Below, piece by piece: positions 46,550 to 55,008 of a stretch of DNA of 64,000 bases. Numbering within the stretch: position 1 is the first letter of the stretch; each line of letters begins with the position of its first letter. The position numbers and the translations under genes were made by a program. Origin of the DNA: an uncultured Acidobacteriota bacterium. GTDB taxonomy: Bacteria; Acidobacteriota; Blastocatellia; Pyrinomonadales; Pyrinomonadaceae. A model generated the notes under the pieces. It saw nothing but the letters and a program-made list of their open reading frames with translations. It searched no databases and had not been told where the DNA came from. Location: assembly GCA_937859595.1 (NCBI GenBank), contig CALMAH010000018.1:29419-93418 (forward strand). Direction: 5' to 3'.

Positions 46550-48472
46550 TCACGAGAGATAGCGTGAATGGATCCGCAGCACCTCTGCGACGCTCCATGC
46601 CTGTGCGGGACATCCGCGGGCGTTGTGCGGCGGCTCGGCGTCGAATATCTCGGAAATTTGTCCGATTCCTGCTTCATCCAGATGTTCTATCAGGCCTTCC
46701 ATCATCTCTCTTATTCGTTTGTCGAGCCCCTTTTCTTCATCATGAACCCTCGCATACGCGTCAATGAACGGGCCTATGAGCCACCCCCAGACAGTTCCCT
46801 GATGATAGGCCGAGTCGCGTTCGAAGGGTGATCCGATGTATCGCGGTACATAGGCCGGATCGGCCGGCGAAAGCGACCTTAGTCCTACGGGTGTCAGCAG
46901 TTCTTGCTCTACTTTGCCGACAACATCTGCCCAGCGGTTTCGGTCAAGTATCGGGTGAAAAAGCGAGACCGCGAAGATCTGATTTGGCCTGATGCTCGGG
47001 TCACGCGTTCCGTTTTCGACCACGTCAAATAGGCAGCCCGCCTCCGCGTTCCAAAACGAGGCGTTAAAATTTTGCCGCGCGAGATCCGCCATCGCCGTAA
47101 ATCGCCTGCTGTCTTCTTTGTGGCCTAATTCTTCCGCAAATTCGATCATTATTTGCAGTGCGTTGTACCACAGGGCCTGGATCTCTACAGGCTTTCCCGT
47201 CCTGGGCGTTACCACATGGTCACCTATCTTGGCGTCCATCCATGTGAGCTGCAGTCCGGGCCCTCCGGCGAAAAGCAGTCCGTCCGTGTCCAAATGAATG
47301 TCGTATCTCGTCCCCTTTACGTGCTGCGCAACTATCTCGGCAAGCTTTTCGTATAGTCCGCCGCCGAGCAATTTGCGGTCCTCCGTAGCCTCCACGTACG
47401 CCCTGATCGCCTCAAAATACCAGAGCGTAGCGTCCACGGTGTTATATTCGGCCTTGTCCCCGTCATCCGGAAACCGGTTTGGAAGCATTCCGTCGGAGAT
47501 GTGCTCCGCGTATTCCAGGATGATCCTTTTTGCCAACTCCGGCCGCCCGGTTGCCAGCGTTAGGCCGGGAAGCGAGATCATCGTGTCGCGTCCCCAATCC
47601 GAGAACCAAGGATATCCCGCCATTACCGTGGCACCGTCTCCTCTCGCGGCGATGAACTGATCGGCCGCAAGGACCAGCCGCTTTTTCACAGACGTTCTCG
47701 CCTTTGCTCTCTTGATCAGACCCTTTCGGCGTTTGATCTCGTCTGTTTCTAGCCGTTCGGCATCGGACACGCGCATGGGCTCTATAGTCGCTATTGCGAT
47801 GGCAGGATCTACGAGGCCATACCTCAACAGAAACGGCTGAAAGAGATCTTCGTGGTGGTCAAACCCTCGTTCTTTCTCGATGCGATACTCTAGGTTTCGG
47901 TACCAATATCCTGTTTCCGCTGCCTCCGAGGCGTTGTGTGCAAGGTGAAGCGGCGGCAGATCGGCATAGGGCCTGACGCAGATCGAGCTGCCATCAACCG
48001 TAAAACCACTGTCGAATTCGCCATTCTCGCTTTGAAGATGGTGATGATCGACAAACGAAAAGAGCGGACGTATCTCCAGATGAACATCCGCACCGCCGGT
48101 CAGGAGTTTCCAGACGCAGACGACCCCATTCAGGCAGTGCGGCATAAAAAGCCGCTTTTCAAGAACGAGCCCGTTTATTTCATAAGTCCATATCGGAAAC
48201 GGATCAAGTCTAAAGTCGCGAATATGTCGGTAACCCTCTGGGTAAATCGCTCCGGGATATTGATTTGTCGTAAGCTCGATCCGCTCTTCTCCGACGAGGA
48301 GAGCTTCTTCAAACTTTGACAACATTGTGATCCTACCCAGTGGAGGGCGTGTGGCGGCTGTCAACAGCCCGTGATAGCGTCTCGTATTTGCGCCGGCGAT
48401 CGTGCCTGACGAAAACCCGCCGAGCCCGTTCGTTTCCAACCATTCGCGTCCCAGCGCGTCCTCAAACTTCAT
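46550..48472 (-). CDS. Glycogen debranching enzyme, amylo-alpha-1,6-glucosidase (GH133 type)
   Basis: A 640-residue cytosolic enzyme. The N-terminal domain opens EWLETNGLGGFSSGTIAGAN then TRRYHGLL, the GDE_N hallmark. The C-terminal (alpha/alpha)6 domain has AGYPWFSDWGRDTMISLPGL and DATLWYFEAIRAY, the catalytic region of amylo-alpha-1,6-glucosidases, and late SPFERDSAYHQGTVWGWLIGP. It cleaves alpha-1,6 branch points of glycogen-like polymers. The length is normal for the single-function bacterial form. A GT4 gene lies 54 bp upstream on the same strand and may be co-transcribed. Confidence 0.93.
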   Translation of the reverse strand: MKFEDALGREWLETNGLGGFSSGTIAGANTRRYHGLLTAATRPPLGRITMLSKFEEALLVGEERIELTTNQYPGAIYPEGYRHIRDFRLDPFPIWTYEINGLVLEKRLFMPHCLNGVVCVWKLLTGGADVHLEIRPLFSFVDHHHLQSENGEFDSGFTVDGSSICVRPYADLPPLHLAHNASEAAETGYWYRNLEYRIEKERGFDHHEDLFQPFLLRYGLVDPAIAIATIEPMRVSDAERLETDEIKRRKGLIKRAKARTSVKKRLVLAADQFIAARGDGATVMAGYPWFSDWGRDTMISLPGLTLATGRPELAKRIILEYAEHISDGMLPNRFPDDGDKAEYNTVDATLWYFEAIRAYVEATEDRKLLGGGLYEKLAEIVAQHVKGTRYDIHLDTDGLLFAGGPGLQLTWMDAKIGDHVVTPRTGKPVEIQALWYNALQIMIEFAEELGHKEDSRRFTAMADLARQNFNASFWNAEAGCLFDVVENGTRDPSIRPNQIFAVSLFHPILDRNRWADVVGKVEQELLTPVGLRSLSPADPAYVPRYIGSPFERDSAYHQGTVWGWLIGPFIDAYARVHDEEKGLDKRIREMMEGLIEHLDEAGIGQISEIFDAEPPHNARGCPAQAWSVAEVLRIHSRYLS

Positions 48473-48526
48473 AATTCGGCCTTGCTGCAGCCTCCTATTG
48501 AGACGATATACTCGACCATTCCAAGA

Positions 48527-49651
48527 CTATTCCCCGCTGCTTGTGCCTTTTGCGTCGGCAAGAACCGATTCGTAAAGAGCTTCCGTGCTGTAGATCATTT
48601 TTTTCAACGAATATTTGTCGGCCGCTTCCATCTTCGCCTTTGCTCCCATTTCGAGCAGTTCCATTCTTCGTGAAAGCACCTCTACCACCGCTCGCGAGAG
48701 CTTAACGGGATCCTTTATAGGAACGATCCGTCCGCATTTGTCGAGCAATTGTCTGGCTCCGTCGGTATCGGTCGATACAATTGCCTTCCCGCGGGCCATC
48801 GCTTCGAGTATCGCCAAACCAAAACTCTCGCTGTGTGAGGGTGACACGAAAATGTCGATGCCCGCGTAGAATGGAGCCGTGTCTTGCATCCAATCCAGCC
48901 AGATAAATCTGTCTTCCATCCCAAGAACAGACACCAGCCGTCTCAGCTCTCGCCTAAATCGGCCGTCGATCGTGTTGTCCTGTCCGGCAACGACGAACTG
49001 GCAATCGGGTACGGCTTTCAAGATCTCGTGCGCCGCAAGCAAAAAGTCGCGCTGCCCCTTTAGCTCCTTCAATTCGCCCAGTGTCCCAACAAGCGGAGTA
49101 TCGCGCGGGATAGAATGGAATTCGCGAAACTCTTTTCTTAGTCGGTCCGCATCGCGGGTGTCGTACCTGTCAAGATCGATTCCATTGTTTATTACCGTGA
49201 TCCGTTCAGCCGGGAAGGTGTTTCTCAAAGCCTTGCCGGCCGCCTCCGAGACACCGATCGCACTTGCAACGTTCTTCAGGGCAAATCGGTTGAACGGCTT
49301 CAACGGAAAAAGAACGTGGCGGGTAAGGATGAACCGCGTCCCCTTTGCGGCCATACAGGCGATGCTGGCGGGGATATAGTCTCGGGCAACGTGTGCATGG
49401 ATTATCTGAATGCCATTCTCGCGGGCAAAATCCGCGATCTTCATTGCGCTTAGAACCCCGAACGAGTTCCTCATCGTTACTTCAAGGATGCGGCCGTCCG
49501 GCAGAAAGTCCAACCGGTCGCGCCACATACATGTTGGGCGGACCGCGGCAAATACATCGTGTCCGAGTTCGGCCAATCCCCGGCACAGATCGACCACATG
49601 GCGTTCACCGCCGCCAAATGTCCTGGCTGATGAGATCTGAAGTATGCGCAT
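48527..49651 (-). CDS. Glycosyltransferase family 4
   Basis: A 374-residue GT-B enzyme. The opening MRILQISSARTFGGGERHV and IIHAHVARDYIPAS belong to the acceptor domain; TLGELKELKGQRDFLLAA and HSESFGLAILEAMARGKAIV (E-x7-E) to the donor domain. It is separated from the main polysaccharide locus and sits upstream of the debranching enzyme, so a glycogen or lipid-glycan role is possible. The ATG at 49651 has AGGTG nine bases upstream; an in-frame GTG at 49663 lies four codons earlier. Confidence 0.9.
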   Translation of the reverse strand: MRILQISSARTFGGGERHVVDLCRGLAELGHDVFAAVRPTCMWRDRLDFLPDGRILEVTMRNSFGVLSAMKIADFARENGIQIIHAHVARDYIPASIACMAAKGTRFILTRHVLFPLKPFNRFALKNVASAIGVSEAAGKALRNTFPAERITVINNGIDLDRYDTRDADRLRKEFREFHSIPRDTPLVGTLGELKELKGQRDFLLAAHEILKAVPDCQFVVAGQDNTIDGRFRRELRRLVSVLGMEDRFIWLDWMQDTAPFYAGIDIFVSPSHSESFGLAILEAMARGKAIVSTDTDGARQLLDKCGRIVPIKDPVKLSRAVVEVLSRRMELLEMGAKAKMEAADKYSLKKMIYSTEALYESVLADAKGTSSGE

Positions 49652-49663
49652 CGGGTGATTCAC

Positions 49664-49993
49664 CTAAATGATAATGTCTTTCAGGGCCGAACCCAAGGAT
49701 AACGCCCGTTTCCGTGCTCCCTTGGCCATCATTGCTCCTCACATGGGCCTGGTCGGCTCCTGCTGAATCCGGAACCTCTGTTCCTTCGAAAATTAGGACA
49801 AAGATATAGCGCGGCATGAGGCCTTTACCTTAGAGTTTTCAAACATTCTGCAATGGGCAGCAAAAAGAGGTCAACGCGAATCGCCATTTTCTCATCATAG
49901 CGTTCTTGTCAGGTTATTTGGGGGCTTTGACGAATTCTGCGGTCTAAAATATCTGACAGATGGCCGTTTAAGCCGAAGGCATTGAAAATAAAC
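49664..49993. other. Divergent noncoding region upstream of the PilZ-like gene
   Basis: 330 bp between the GT4 start and the promoter at 49994. The only ORFs are short, overlap the GT4 gene or have no support. I see no RNA gene or repeat here. Confidence 0.5.
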
Positions 49994-50022
49994 TTGACTT
50001 TTTTGTAAAAATGCCGTAGATT
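49994..50022 (+). promoter_or_regulatory. Putative sigma70 promoter for the PilZ-like gene
   Basis: TTGACT (49994-49999, 5 of 6) and TAGATT (50017-50022, 4 of 6) are separated by exactly 17 bases, with a T/A-rich spacer. It lies 65 bp before the ATG, followed by a normal ribosome-binding site AAAGGGG. Confidence 0.6.
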
Positions 50023-50087
50023 ATCCGGTCTTTCGTTTTACGGAATGGAACCAGGGGTTTGATACATACAAGCAAAGGGGAATTAAT

Positions 50088-50489
50088 ATGGCTCAAATAG
50101 ATTTTTCTACATCATCTTTCAAAATGCCGCCAAATCATAGGATCTTGGCCAATATGCCGGTAAAGGCAAGCTGGACCGACGAGGCAAGCGGCAAGACGAT
50201 CAATGTGGTAGGCACTACGGAGAATATCGGAGAGAACAGCACGCTGGTTAATCTCGACATCCTCCCGCCTGTCGGCAGCGAGGTTCGACTTCGTGTTCTT
50301 GAAGAGGACAAGCCGATCATCGACGTTGCAACGCGGGTGATCCGTGTCGAAAGGGACCCGAGCAAACCGCTTGCGGCCTTGACCGTGCTCTCCAATTTTA
50401 AGAAGTGGAAGACCACGGCGATGGAAGCGGCCCAGAGGTGGGTTACCCGCCATTGGCAGCTTAATTACGAAGAGGAATGGGTCAACTAG
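50088..50489 (+). CDS. PilZ-like domain protein
   Basis: A 133-residue soluble protein. A beta-barrel pattern runs from NHRILANMPVKASW through TTENIGENSTLVNL, GSEVRLRVLEE and VATRVIRVERDP, as in PilZ domains. The c-di-GMP-binding RxxxR is not intact (RILAN) and the second motif is only partly kept, so it may be a non-binding PilZ relative. The Shine-Dalgarno AAAGGGG is well placed. It is monocistronic, with its own promoter and terminator. Confidence 0.6.
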   Translation: MAQIDFSTSSFKMPPNHRILANMPVKASWTDEASGKTINVVGTTENIGENSTLVNLDILPPVGSEVRLRVLEEDKPIIDVATRVIRVERDPSKPLAALTVLSNFKKWKTTAMEAAQRWVTRHWQLNYEEEWVN

Positions 50490-50517
50490 GCCATTCCGCA
50501 TCATTCTGATAGAAACC

Positions 50518-50552
50518 GGGCGGAGGGCTTCAATTGCTTTTCCGCCTTTTTT
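50518..50552 (+). terminator. Rho-independent terminator after the PilZ-like gene
   Basis: GGCGGA at 50519-50524 pairs with TCCGCC at 50541-50546, followed by six T. It ends about 60 bp before the next ATG on the same strand, so the next gene probably has its own promoter. Confidence 0.85.
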
Positions 50553-50612
50553 GTAGCGCTGCCCTGTTTTGTGCGGCGAACGGGCGGGGTTTTGTCTGCA
50601 TCTTACGTCAAA

Positions 50613-51665
50613 ATGTACAAGGTCGTTCTCCTCGTAGCACTGCTCTTTAGCTTGTCCTTTGCGGCGGCCGCTCAACAGTCTCCGCTATCTCAGCCGGAGT
50701 ATGTCCGCCAGCTTTATGTGATCGAAAAGGATCCTTCGCTAACCCCCGAGCTTATCGACTCGGTCAGAAGCCGAGGCATCTCTTTTGTGCTTACGCCGGG
50801 CCTTCTCTCGCTAACGAGGACCAAATCTCGAAACAACTCAGATCTACGACGCGCGCTGGAGGAAGCCGAGCGCCGTCGCAGCGATCCCTCCGCCCGTCCG
50901 CCAAGCCAACGCGAAGCTGATGAATTATTGAGGGTCGCTCGCGAACGAACGCTGGCCGCGCTCGAGGAGATGCCCGATTTCGTGGTCAAACAGCTCATCC
51001 AGCGGGGTGATGCACTTGCCGGTACGAACAATTTTCGTACCCGCGACCGGCTCGTTGTTGCCGTCAGCTATCGGGCCAGCGGTCAGGAGGAGTATAAGGT
51101 CCTTTCTGTGAATGGCCTCGTCCAGCCGGATCCGGAACCGCGCAGCAACTACCATGAGGTCGGAGGAACCAGTTCTACCGGCGAATTTGTGACCGTTCTG
51201 GCTACGATCTTCAAGCCGGAGAGCGAAACGCGGTTCTCGGTCGTTGATAATGATGTCCTTCGCGGCCGCCGCGCCGTGATGTTCGATTTCGAGATAGACA
51301 AGGAACGGGCAAAGCAGACGATCTCCTACGGCAGCCTTCTAAGGGACACAACGATCAGCGGTATGAAAGGAAGGGTCTGGATCGACCGCGAGACCTATCG
51401 CGTTCTCCGTATCGAAAGCGATGCTACCGAGATACCGGAAGGTTTTCCGATCACCTCTGCGCGGCGCACCGTGGACTACGATTGGACGACCATTAGCGAT
51501 GTGAACTACCTGCTGCCGTCGATCTCGGATGTTCGGCTTACTCAGCTTTACAGGGGTACGAAATTTGAGTCTCGGAACGTGATAAGGTTTCGCGAATATC
51601 AGAAGTTCGGCACAGAGGTTAGGGTTAGTGAAGACGACGAGGAGATCGTTCTCGACGATCAATAG
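50613..51665 (+). CDS. Secreted protein of unknown function, 350 residues
   Basis: It has a signal peptide (MYKVVLLVALLFSLSFAAAAQ, cleaved after AAA). The mature N-terminal third is polar helices (TPELIDSVRSRGISF, then RALEEAERRRSDPSARPP). The rest is beta-strand-rich, including VMFDFEIDKERAKQTISYGS, GRVWIDRETYRVLRIESDAT and YLLPSISDVRLTQLYRGTK, resembling the outer-membrane lipoprotein-sorting (LolA-like) half-barrel. No function is assigned. ATG 50613 is chosen for the signal peptide; the frame is open to 50571. It converges on the small gene at 51673. Confidence 0.75.
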   Translation: MYKVVLLVALLFSLSFAAAAQQSPLSQPEYVRQLYVIEKDPSLTPELIDSVRSRGISFVLTPGLLSLTRTKSRNNSDLRRALEEAERRRSDPSARPPSQREADELLRVARERTLAALEEMPDFVVKQLIQRGDALAGTNNFRTRDRLVVAVSYRASGQEEYKVLSVNGLVQPDPEPRSNYHEVGGTSSTGEFVTVLATIFKPESETRFSVVDNDVLRGRRAVMFDFEIDKERAKQTISYGSLLRDTTISGMKGRVWIDRETYRVLRIESDATEIPEGFPITSARRTVDYDWTTISDVNYLLPSISDVRLTQLYRGTKFESRNVIRFREYQKFGTEVRVSEDDEEIVLDDQ

Positions 51666-51672
51666 CGGCCGG

Positions 51673-51810
51673 TCATCTGAGAGATAAGTAGGCTATCAGG
51701 GCTGGGACTATCAGCCACAACAACCCCTTGACCAAAAAGAACACGAATCCCCAGAGGCCGATGCGTTTGATCCATTTTCTTACGGGCGGTTCGTTTGTTT
51801 CCTGCCCCAC
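51673..51810 (-). CDS. Small single-helix membrane protein, 45 residues
   Basis: A short minus-strand frame starting with GTG at 51810. It reads MGQETNEPPVRKWIKRIGLW and then GFVFFLVKGLLWLIVPALIA, ending YLSLR: a basic amphipathic start and one long transmembrane helix. Similar small proteins (RLGLxGFLFFLxKGLLWL) occur widely in proteobacteria and others without known function. An AAGGGG-type Shine-Dalgarno lies about 12 bases upstream. Both strand and frame are distinct from neighbouring genes. Confidence 0.6.
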   Translation of the reverse strand: MGQETNEPPVRKWIKRIGLWGFVFFLVKGLLWLIVPALIAYLSLR

Positions 51811-51954
51811 ACTATAAGGCTGGCCCCTTTTTGCCGTCGGTCACAAGTTCGGAACATTACTTCCGCAGATCTCCTTTGGACATTGCCTGCCGATCTCTGC
51901 TTCAATATTCCCCGGGCCTGGACCGCCGGCATCCATCCGTAATTAGAGGAAATT

Positions 51955-52515
51955 TTGGTAGAACTTATCACACTTGACAGCTCGATACGCCTCGATATTC
52001 GTTATGCGACCGACGACAACTTTGTCGGCAGGCCCGTTTATCCCGAAGCACGCGCCTTTTTGCAGCGGCCCGCTGCCGAAGCGGTCGTGCGTGTCCATAG
52101 AAAACTCTCCGGCCGGGGACTCGGCATTGTGATCTTCGACGGCTATCGCCCCTGGAGCATTACGAAACTCTTCTGGGAAGTGGTGCGCGAGGACCAAAGA
52201 AAATTCGTCGCAAACCCCGAACGCGGCTCAAAGCACAATCGCGGCTGCGCGGTTGACCTCAGCATTTTCGATCTTTCGACCGGAGATCTGATCCCGATGC
52301 CCTCTGGATATGACGAGTTCACCGAAAGGGCCTCGCCCGTTTACAAGGGTGGTTCCGAGGAGGAAACCAGAAACCGAGACCTGCTTCGTTCCCTGATGGA
52401 GGCCGAGGAATTTACCGTAAACCCGAACGAATGGTGGCACTTCGATTTTAAGGATTGGGAGAGCTATGAGATTCGCGACATTCCCTTTTCCGAGATCGAA
52501 AGAGCAGGGAGTTGA
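51955..52515 (+). CDS. ddpX: D-alanyl-D-alanine dipeptidase, VanX/DdpX family
   Basis: A 186-residue zinc dipeptidase that splits D-Ala-D-Ala. The metal and catalytic residues are present: His94 and Asp101 in GSKHNRGCAVDL, and Glu159 with His162 in NEWWHFDF. The Arg of FDGYRPWS is the conserved substrate-side residue. No signal peptide is visible, so it is probably cytosolic and recycles cell-wall dipeptide. It starts with TTG at 51955 after AGAGGA. No vanHA or resistance regulator is nearby, so a glycopeptide-resistance role is not indicated. Confidence 0.92.
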   Translation: MVELITLDSSIRLDIRYATDDNFVGRPVYPEARAFLQRPAAEAVVRVHRKLSGRGLGIVIFDGYRPWSITKLFWEVVREDQRKFVANPERGSKHNRGCAVDLSIFDLSTGDLIPMPSGYDEFTERASPVYKGGSEEETRNRDLLRSLMEAEEFTVNPNEWWHFDFKDWESYEIRDIPFSEIERAGS

Positions 52516-52522
52516 GCGGGCA

Positions 52523-52554
52523 GAAAAAAAAGACGAGATGTTGTTCACATCCCG
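52523..52554 (-). terminator. Rho-independent terminator after the YceI gene
   Basis: On the minus strand CGGGATGT pairs with ACATCTCG (one G-T wobble) around a five-base loop (52534-52554), followed by TCTTTTTTTT. It lies 30 bp beyond the YceI stop at 52585. Confidence 0.85.
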
Positions 52555-52584
52555 CCTTCCTGAACGAACTTAACGCCGAAGAAC

Positions 52585-53271
52585 TTAATTCTCCGCCGGT
52601 TTTGTTTCCTCACGCGGCTTGATCGCCTCTATTTGCAGCCAGATCTTCACGTCGTTTGCGATCGTCGGCGTTTCCGTACCAGGCACATTTCCGCCGTAAG
52701 TCACGCCAAAATCCCTTCGATTGATATTGGTTTCGGCCGTTACTCCCATTCGAGGCCCGCTTCTCTGGTTCGCCGGAATAAAGCCTGTGATGTTGAATGG
52801 CATCGACACTGACCGGGTTGTCTCCTTGATCGTCAGGTCACCGGTCACGACCCAGTTGTCGCCTTTCTTCTCGACCTTTGTGCTCTTGAAGGTAAGATCG
52901 GGAAATTTCTCAACCTCAAAAAAGTCCGCTGAACGGAGATGGTTGTCCCGGCCTGCAATTCCGGTGTCGATGCTCGTCATCTTTGCCGAAAAGTTCACTG
53001 AGGACCGGCTCGGATCTTTCGGGTCGTAGGTTATCGTGCCTGTGAAATCCCGAAGATATCCCGGTACGTCGATCAGCCCCATATGCTTTACCCTAAAGCC
53101 GATAAATGTATGAGCTCGGTCGAAATTATAGCTTCCGGCTTCTCCTTCTGACACAACTGCCGGGTTAGCAAACCGGTCTGCAAATTGCTGCTCTAACGCT
53201 TCGGCCTGATCTTGAAAGGCGAGGAACACGATCGCCAGAGAGAACACACCTAGAGACAATAGCTTTTTCAT
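52585..53271 (-). CDS. YceI-family secreted lipid-binding protein
   Basis: A 228-residue protein with a signal peptide (KKLLSLGVFSLAIVFLAF). The YceI lipocalin-like barrel starts at SYNFDRAHTFIGFRVKHMGL, with FTGTITYDPKDPSRSSVNFS and HLRSADFFEVEKFPDLTF, the most conserved family segment. RRDFGVTYGG near the end is also typical. These periplasmic proteins bind isoprenoid-type lipids. ATG 53271 has AGGAG six bases upstream. It is divergent from the DinB gene. Confidence 0.93.
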   Translation of the reverse strand: MKKLLSLGVFSLAIVFLAFQDQAEALEQQFADRFANPAVVSEGEAGSYNFDRAHTFIGFRVKHMGLIDVPGYLRDFTGTITYDPKDPSRSSVNFSAKMTSIDTGIAGRDNHLRSADFFEVEKFPDLTFKSTKVEKKGDNWVVTGDLTIKETTRSVSMPFNITGFIPANQRSGPRMGVTAETNINRRDFGVTYGGNVPGTETPTIANDVKIWLQIEAIKPREETKPAEN

Positions 53272-53329
53272 AAAACTCCTCCTAGAGTCGAAAAGAATTA
53301 CTGGTTTCGATTTGATACTATACAGCATT

Positions 53330-53842
53330 ATGAAGCGGCCTGAGAACAACGAGTTTGCCGAATTCTATAGCGGATACGTTTCGCTCGTCCCCGAAACCCA
53401 GATCATCGACATCCTGAGCGGCCAGCCCGGCGAGCTCAGGGCCATGCTGAGCAGCGTTCCCGAAGAGAAGGGCGGCTTCACCTACGCGGATGGCAAGTGG
53501 ACCTTGAAACAGGTTCTTGGCCATATTATTGACGGGGAACGTGTTTTTGCCTACCGGGCCCACCGCATTTCCCACGGCGATTCGACCCCTCTTGCCGGCT
53601 TCGACCAGAACACTTACATTGAGAACGGCCGTTCAGGCCAGCGGACGATCTCAGGCCTTTTGGAAGAATTCGACCTCCAGCGTCGGTCAAACGTCCTGCT
53701 TTTCGCGAGTCTCCGCGATGCCGACTGGGACCGTCGCGGAACAGCCAGCGACGCAGAGATCACAGTCCGGGCACTTGCGTTCATTATGGCCGGCCACGTC
53801 CGACACCACCTTGCGATCCTCCGTTCGCGATATCTGGCCTAG
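53330..53842 (+). CDS. DinB-family protein
   Basis: A 170-residue four-helix-bundle protein. WTLKQVLGHIIDGERVFAYR holds the first His of the metal site; AFIMAGHVRHHLAILRSRYL near the end holds the others, the usual three-His pattern of DinB and mycothiol-type thiol transferase relatives. The activity is unknown. The ATG at 53330 was taken over one six codons upstream. Its stop abuts the start of the flavoprotein gene with no gap. Confidence 0.9.
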   Translation: MKRPENNEFAEFYSGYVSLVPETQIIDILSGQPGELRAMLSSVPEEKGGFTYADGKWTLKQVLGHIIDGERVFAYRAHRISHGDSTPLAGFDQNTYIENGRSGQRTISGLLEEFDLQRRSNVLLFASLRDADWDRRGTASDAEITVRALAFIMAGHVRHHLAILRSRYLA

Positions 53843-55006
53843 ATGGATCTTGACGTTGTCATAATCGGCGGCGGCGCGGCCGGCCTCTTCTGCGCGATCC
53901 ACGCGGGCAGACGGGGCCGCCAAACTCTCGTTATCGAACACAATGCGGAGGTTGGCCGAAAGATCATTATCTCAGGAGGAGGCCGGTGCAATTTCACTAA
54001 CATAAATACAGGCCCCGAAAATTTCATATCCGCAAACCCCCATTTTGCGAGGTCCGCGCTTGCCCGGTATCAGCCGGCCGATTTTGTTGATCTTGTCAGA
54101 TCCCACCGTATTGACTTCCACGAGAAAAAACTTGGCCAGCTTTTTTGCCGCGGACGCTCGCGTGAGATCGTCGAAATGCTTCTTGCCGAATGTTCCGGTG
54201 CCCGAGTAAAGATCAGGACCGGATGCAAGGTAAATGGGGTCGAGACGGCCGCAGACGGGTTCCTGGTCCGCTCCGAGATCGGAGACTTTCGATGCAAGTC
54301 ACTTGTTGTTGCCACCGGCGGGCTTTCGTTTCCCAAGATCGGGGCGTCCGACCTCGGTTATCGCCTGGCCGAACAATTTGGTATTGCCGTTGAACCTACC
54401 CGGCCTTCCCTCGTGCCTCTTGTTTTCGACGGCGAACGCCGGTTTGGCAGGCTCGCCGGAATAGCTCTCGATGCCGAGGTGACGGCCGGGCGGACAGCAT
54501 TTCGCGAGAACATTCTCTTTACCCATCGAGGGCTTTCCGGGCCGGCGATATTGCAGGCTTCGAATTATTGGTGCCCGGGCGAGAAACTGAACATCGACAT
54601 TTTGCCGGGAAGCTCATTTTCGGATCTTGTGGCCCGCAGCCGGACTTCCAAACAGCGAGTCGATAATTTCCTCAAACGCTTTTTGCCCGAGAGGTTCGTT
54701 GATTCATTTGCCGCCGATCGCATTCCGCTTAAGCCCCTGAACGAACTAAGCAATAACGAGATCTCCATTGTTTCCGAGGCGGTCCATCGCTGGCAGGTGG
54801 CATTTCGCGGGACCGAAGGCTGGCACAAGGCCGAGGTGACGATAGGCGGAGTTTCGACCGCTGAGCTTTCTTCGCAGACGATGATGGCGAAAAAGGTTCC
54901 CGGACTATACTTTATCGGCGAGGTCGTTGACGTGACCGGGTGGCTCGGCGGCTACAATTTCCAGTGGGCGTGGTCTTCCGGCTTTGCTGCCGGGCAGGCC
55001 GTCTGA
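53843..55006 (+). CDS. FAD-dependent oxidoreductase, HI0933/YhiN family
   Basis: A 387-residue flavoprotein. The N-terminal dinucleotide motif VVIIGGGAAGLFCAIHAG is followed by KIIISGGGRCNFTN, the family hallmark. KLGQLFCRGRSREIV and VVATGGLSFPKIGASDLGY lie in the middle. The C-terminal TIGGVSTAELSSQTM and FIGEVVDVTGWLGGYNFQWA form the second FAD segment. The physiological reaction is unknown. It starts with ATG directly after the DinB stop, so the two are one transcription unit. It converges on the K+ channel gene, leaving two bases. Confidence 0.93.
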   Translation: MDLDVVIIGGGAAGLFCAIHAGRRGRQTLVIEHNAEVGRKIIISGGGRCNFTNINTGPENFISANPHFARSALARYQPADFVDLVRSHRIDFHEKKLGQLFCRGRSREIVEMLLAECSGARVKIRTGCKVNGVETAADGFLVRSEIGDFRCKSLVVATGGLSFPKIGASDLGYRLAEQFGIAVEPTRPSLVPLVFDGERRFGRLAGIALDAEVTAGRTAFRENILFTHRGLSGPAILQASNYWCPGEKLNIDILPGSSFSDLVARSRTSKQRVDNFLKRFLPERFVDSFAADRIPLKPLNELSNNEISIVSEAVHRWQVAFRGTEGWHKAEVTIGGVSTAELSSQTMMAKKVPGLYFIGEVVDVTGWLGGYNFQWAWSSGFAAGQAV

Positions 55007-55008
55007 TC

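Noticed and set aside
49605..49817. A 70-codon minus-strand ORF before the GT4 gene
   Set aside because: Overlaps the GT4 start in another frame, with no Shine-Dalgarno or family support.
51780..51977. Two ORFs of 60-63 codons on opposite strands
   Set aside because: Overlap the 45-residue membrane-protein frame and the VanX-like gene start; the compositions are not protein-like.
51955..52515. VanX-like gene as glycopeptide resistance
   Set aside because: No vanH, vanA or two-component regulator nearby; such dipeptidases also serve ordinary cell-wall recycling.
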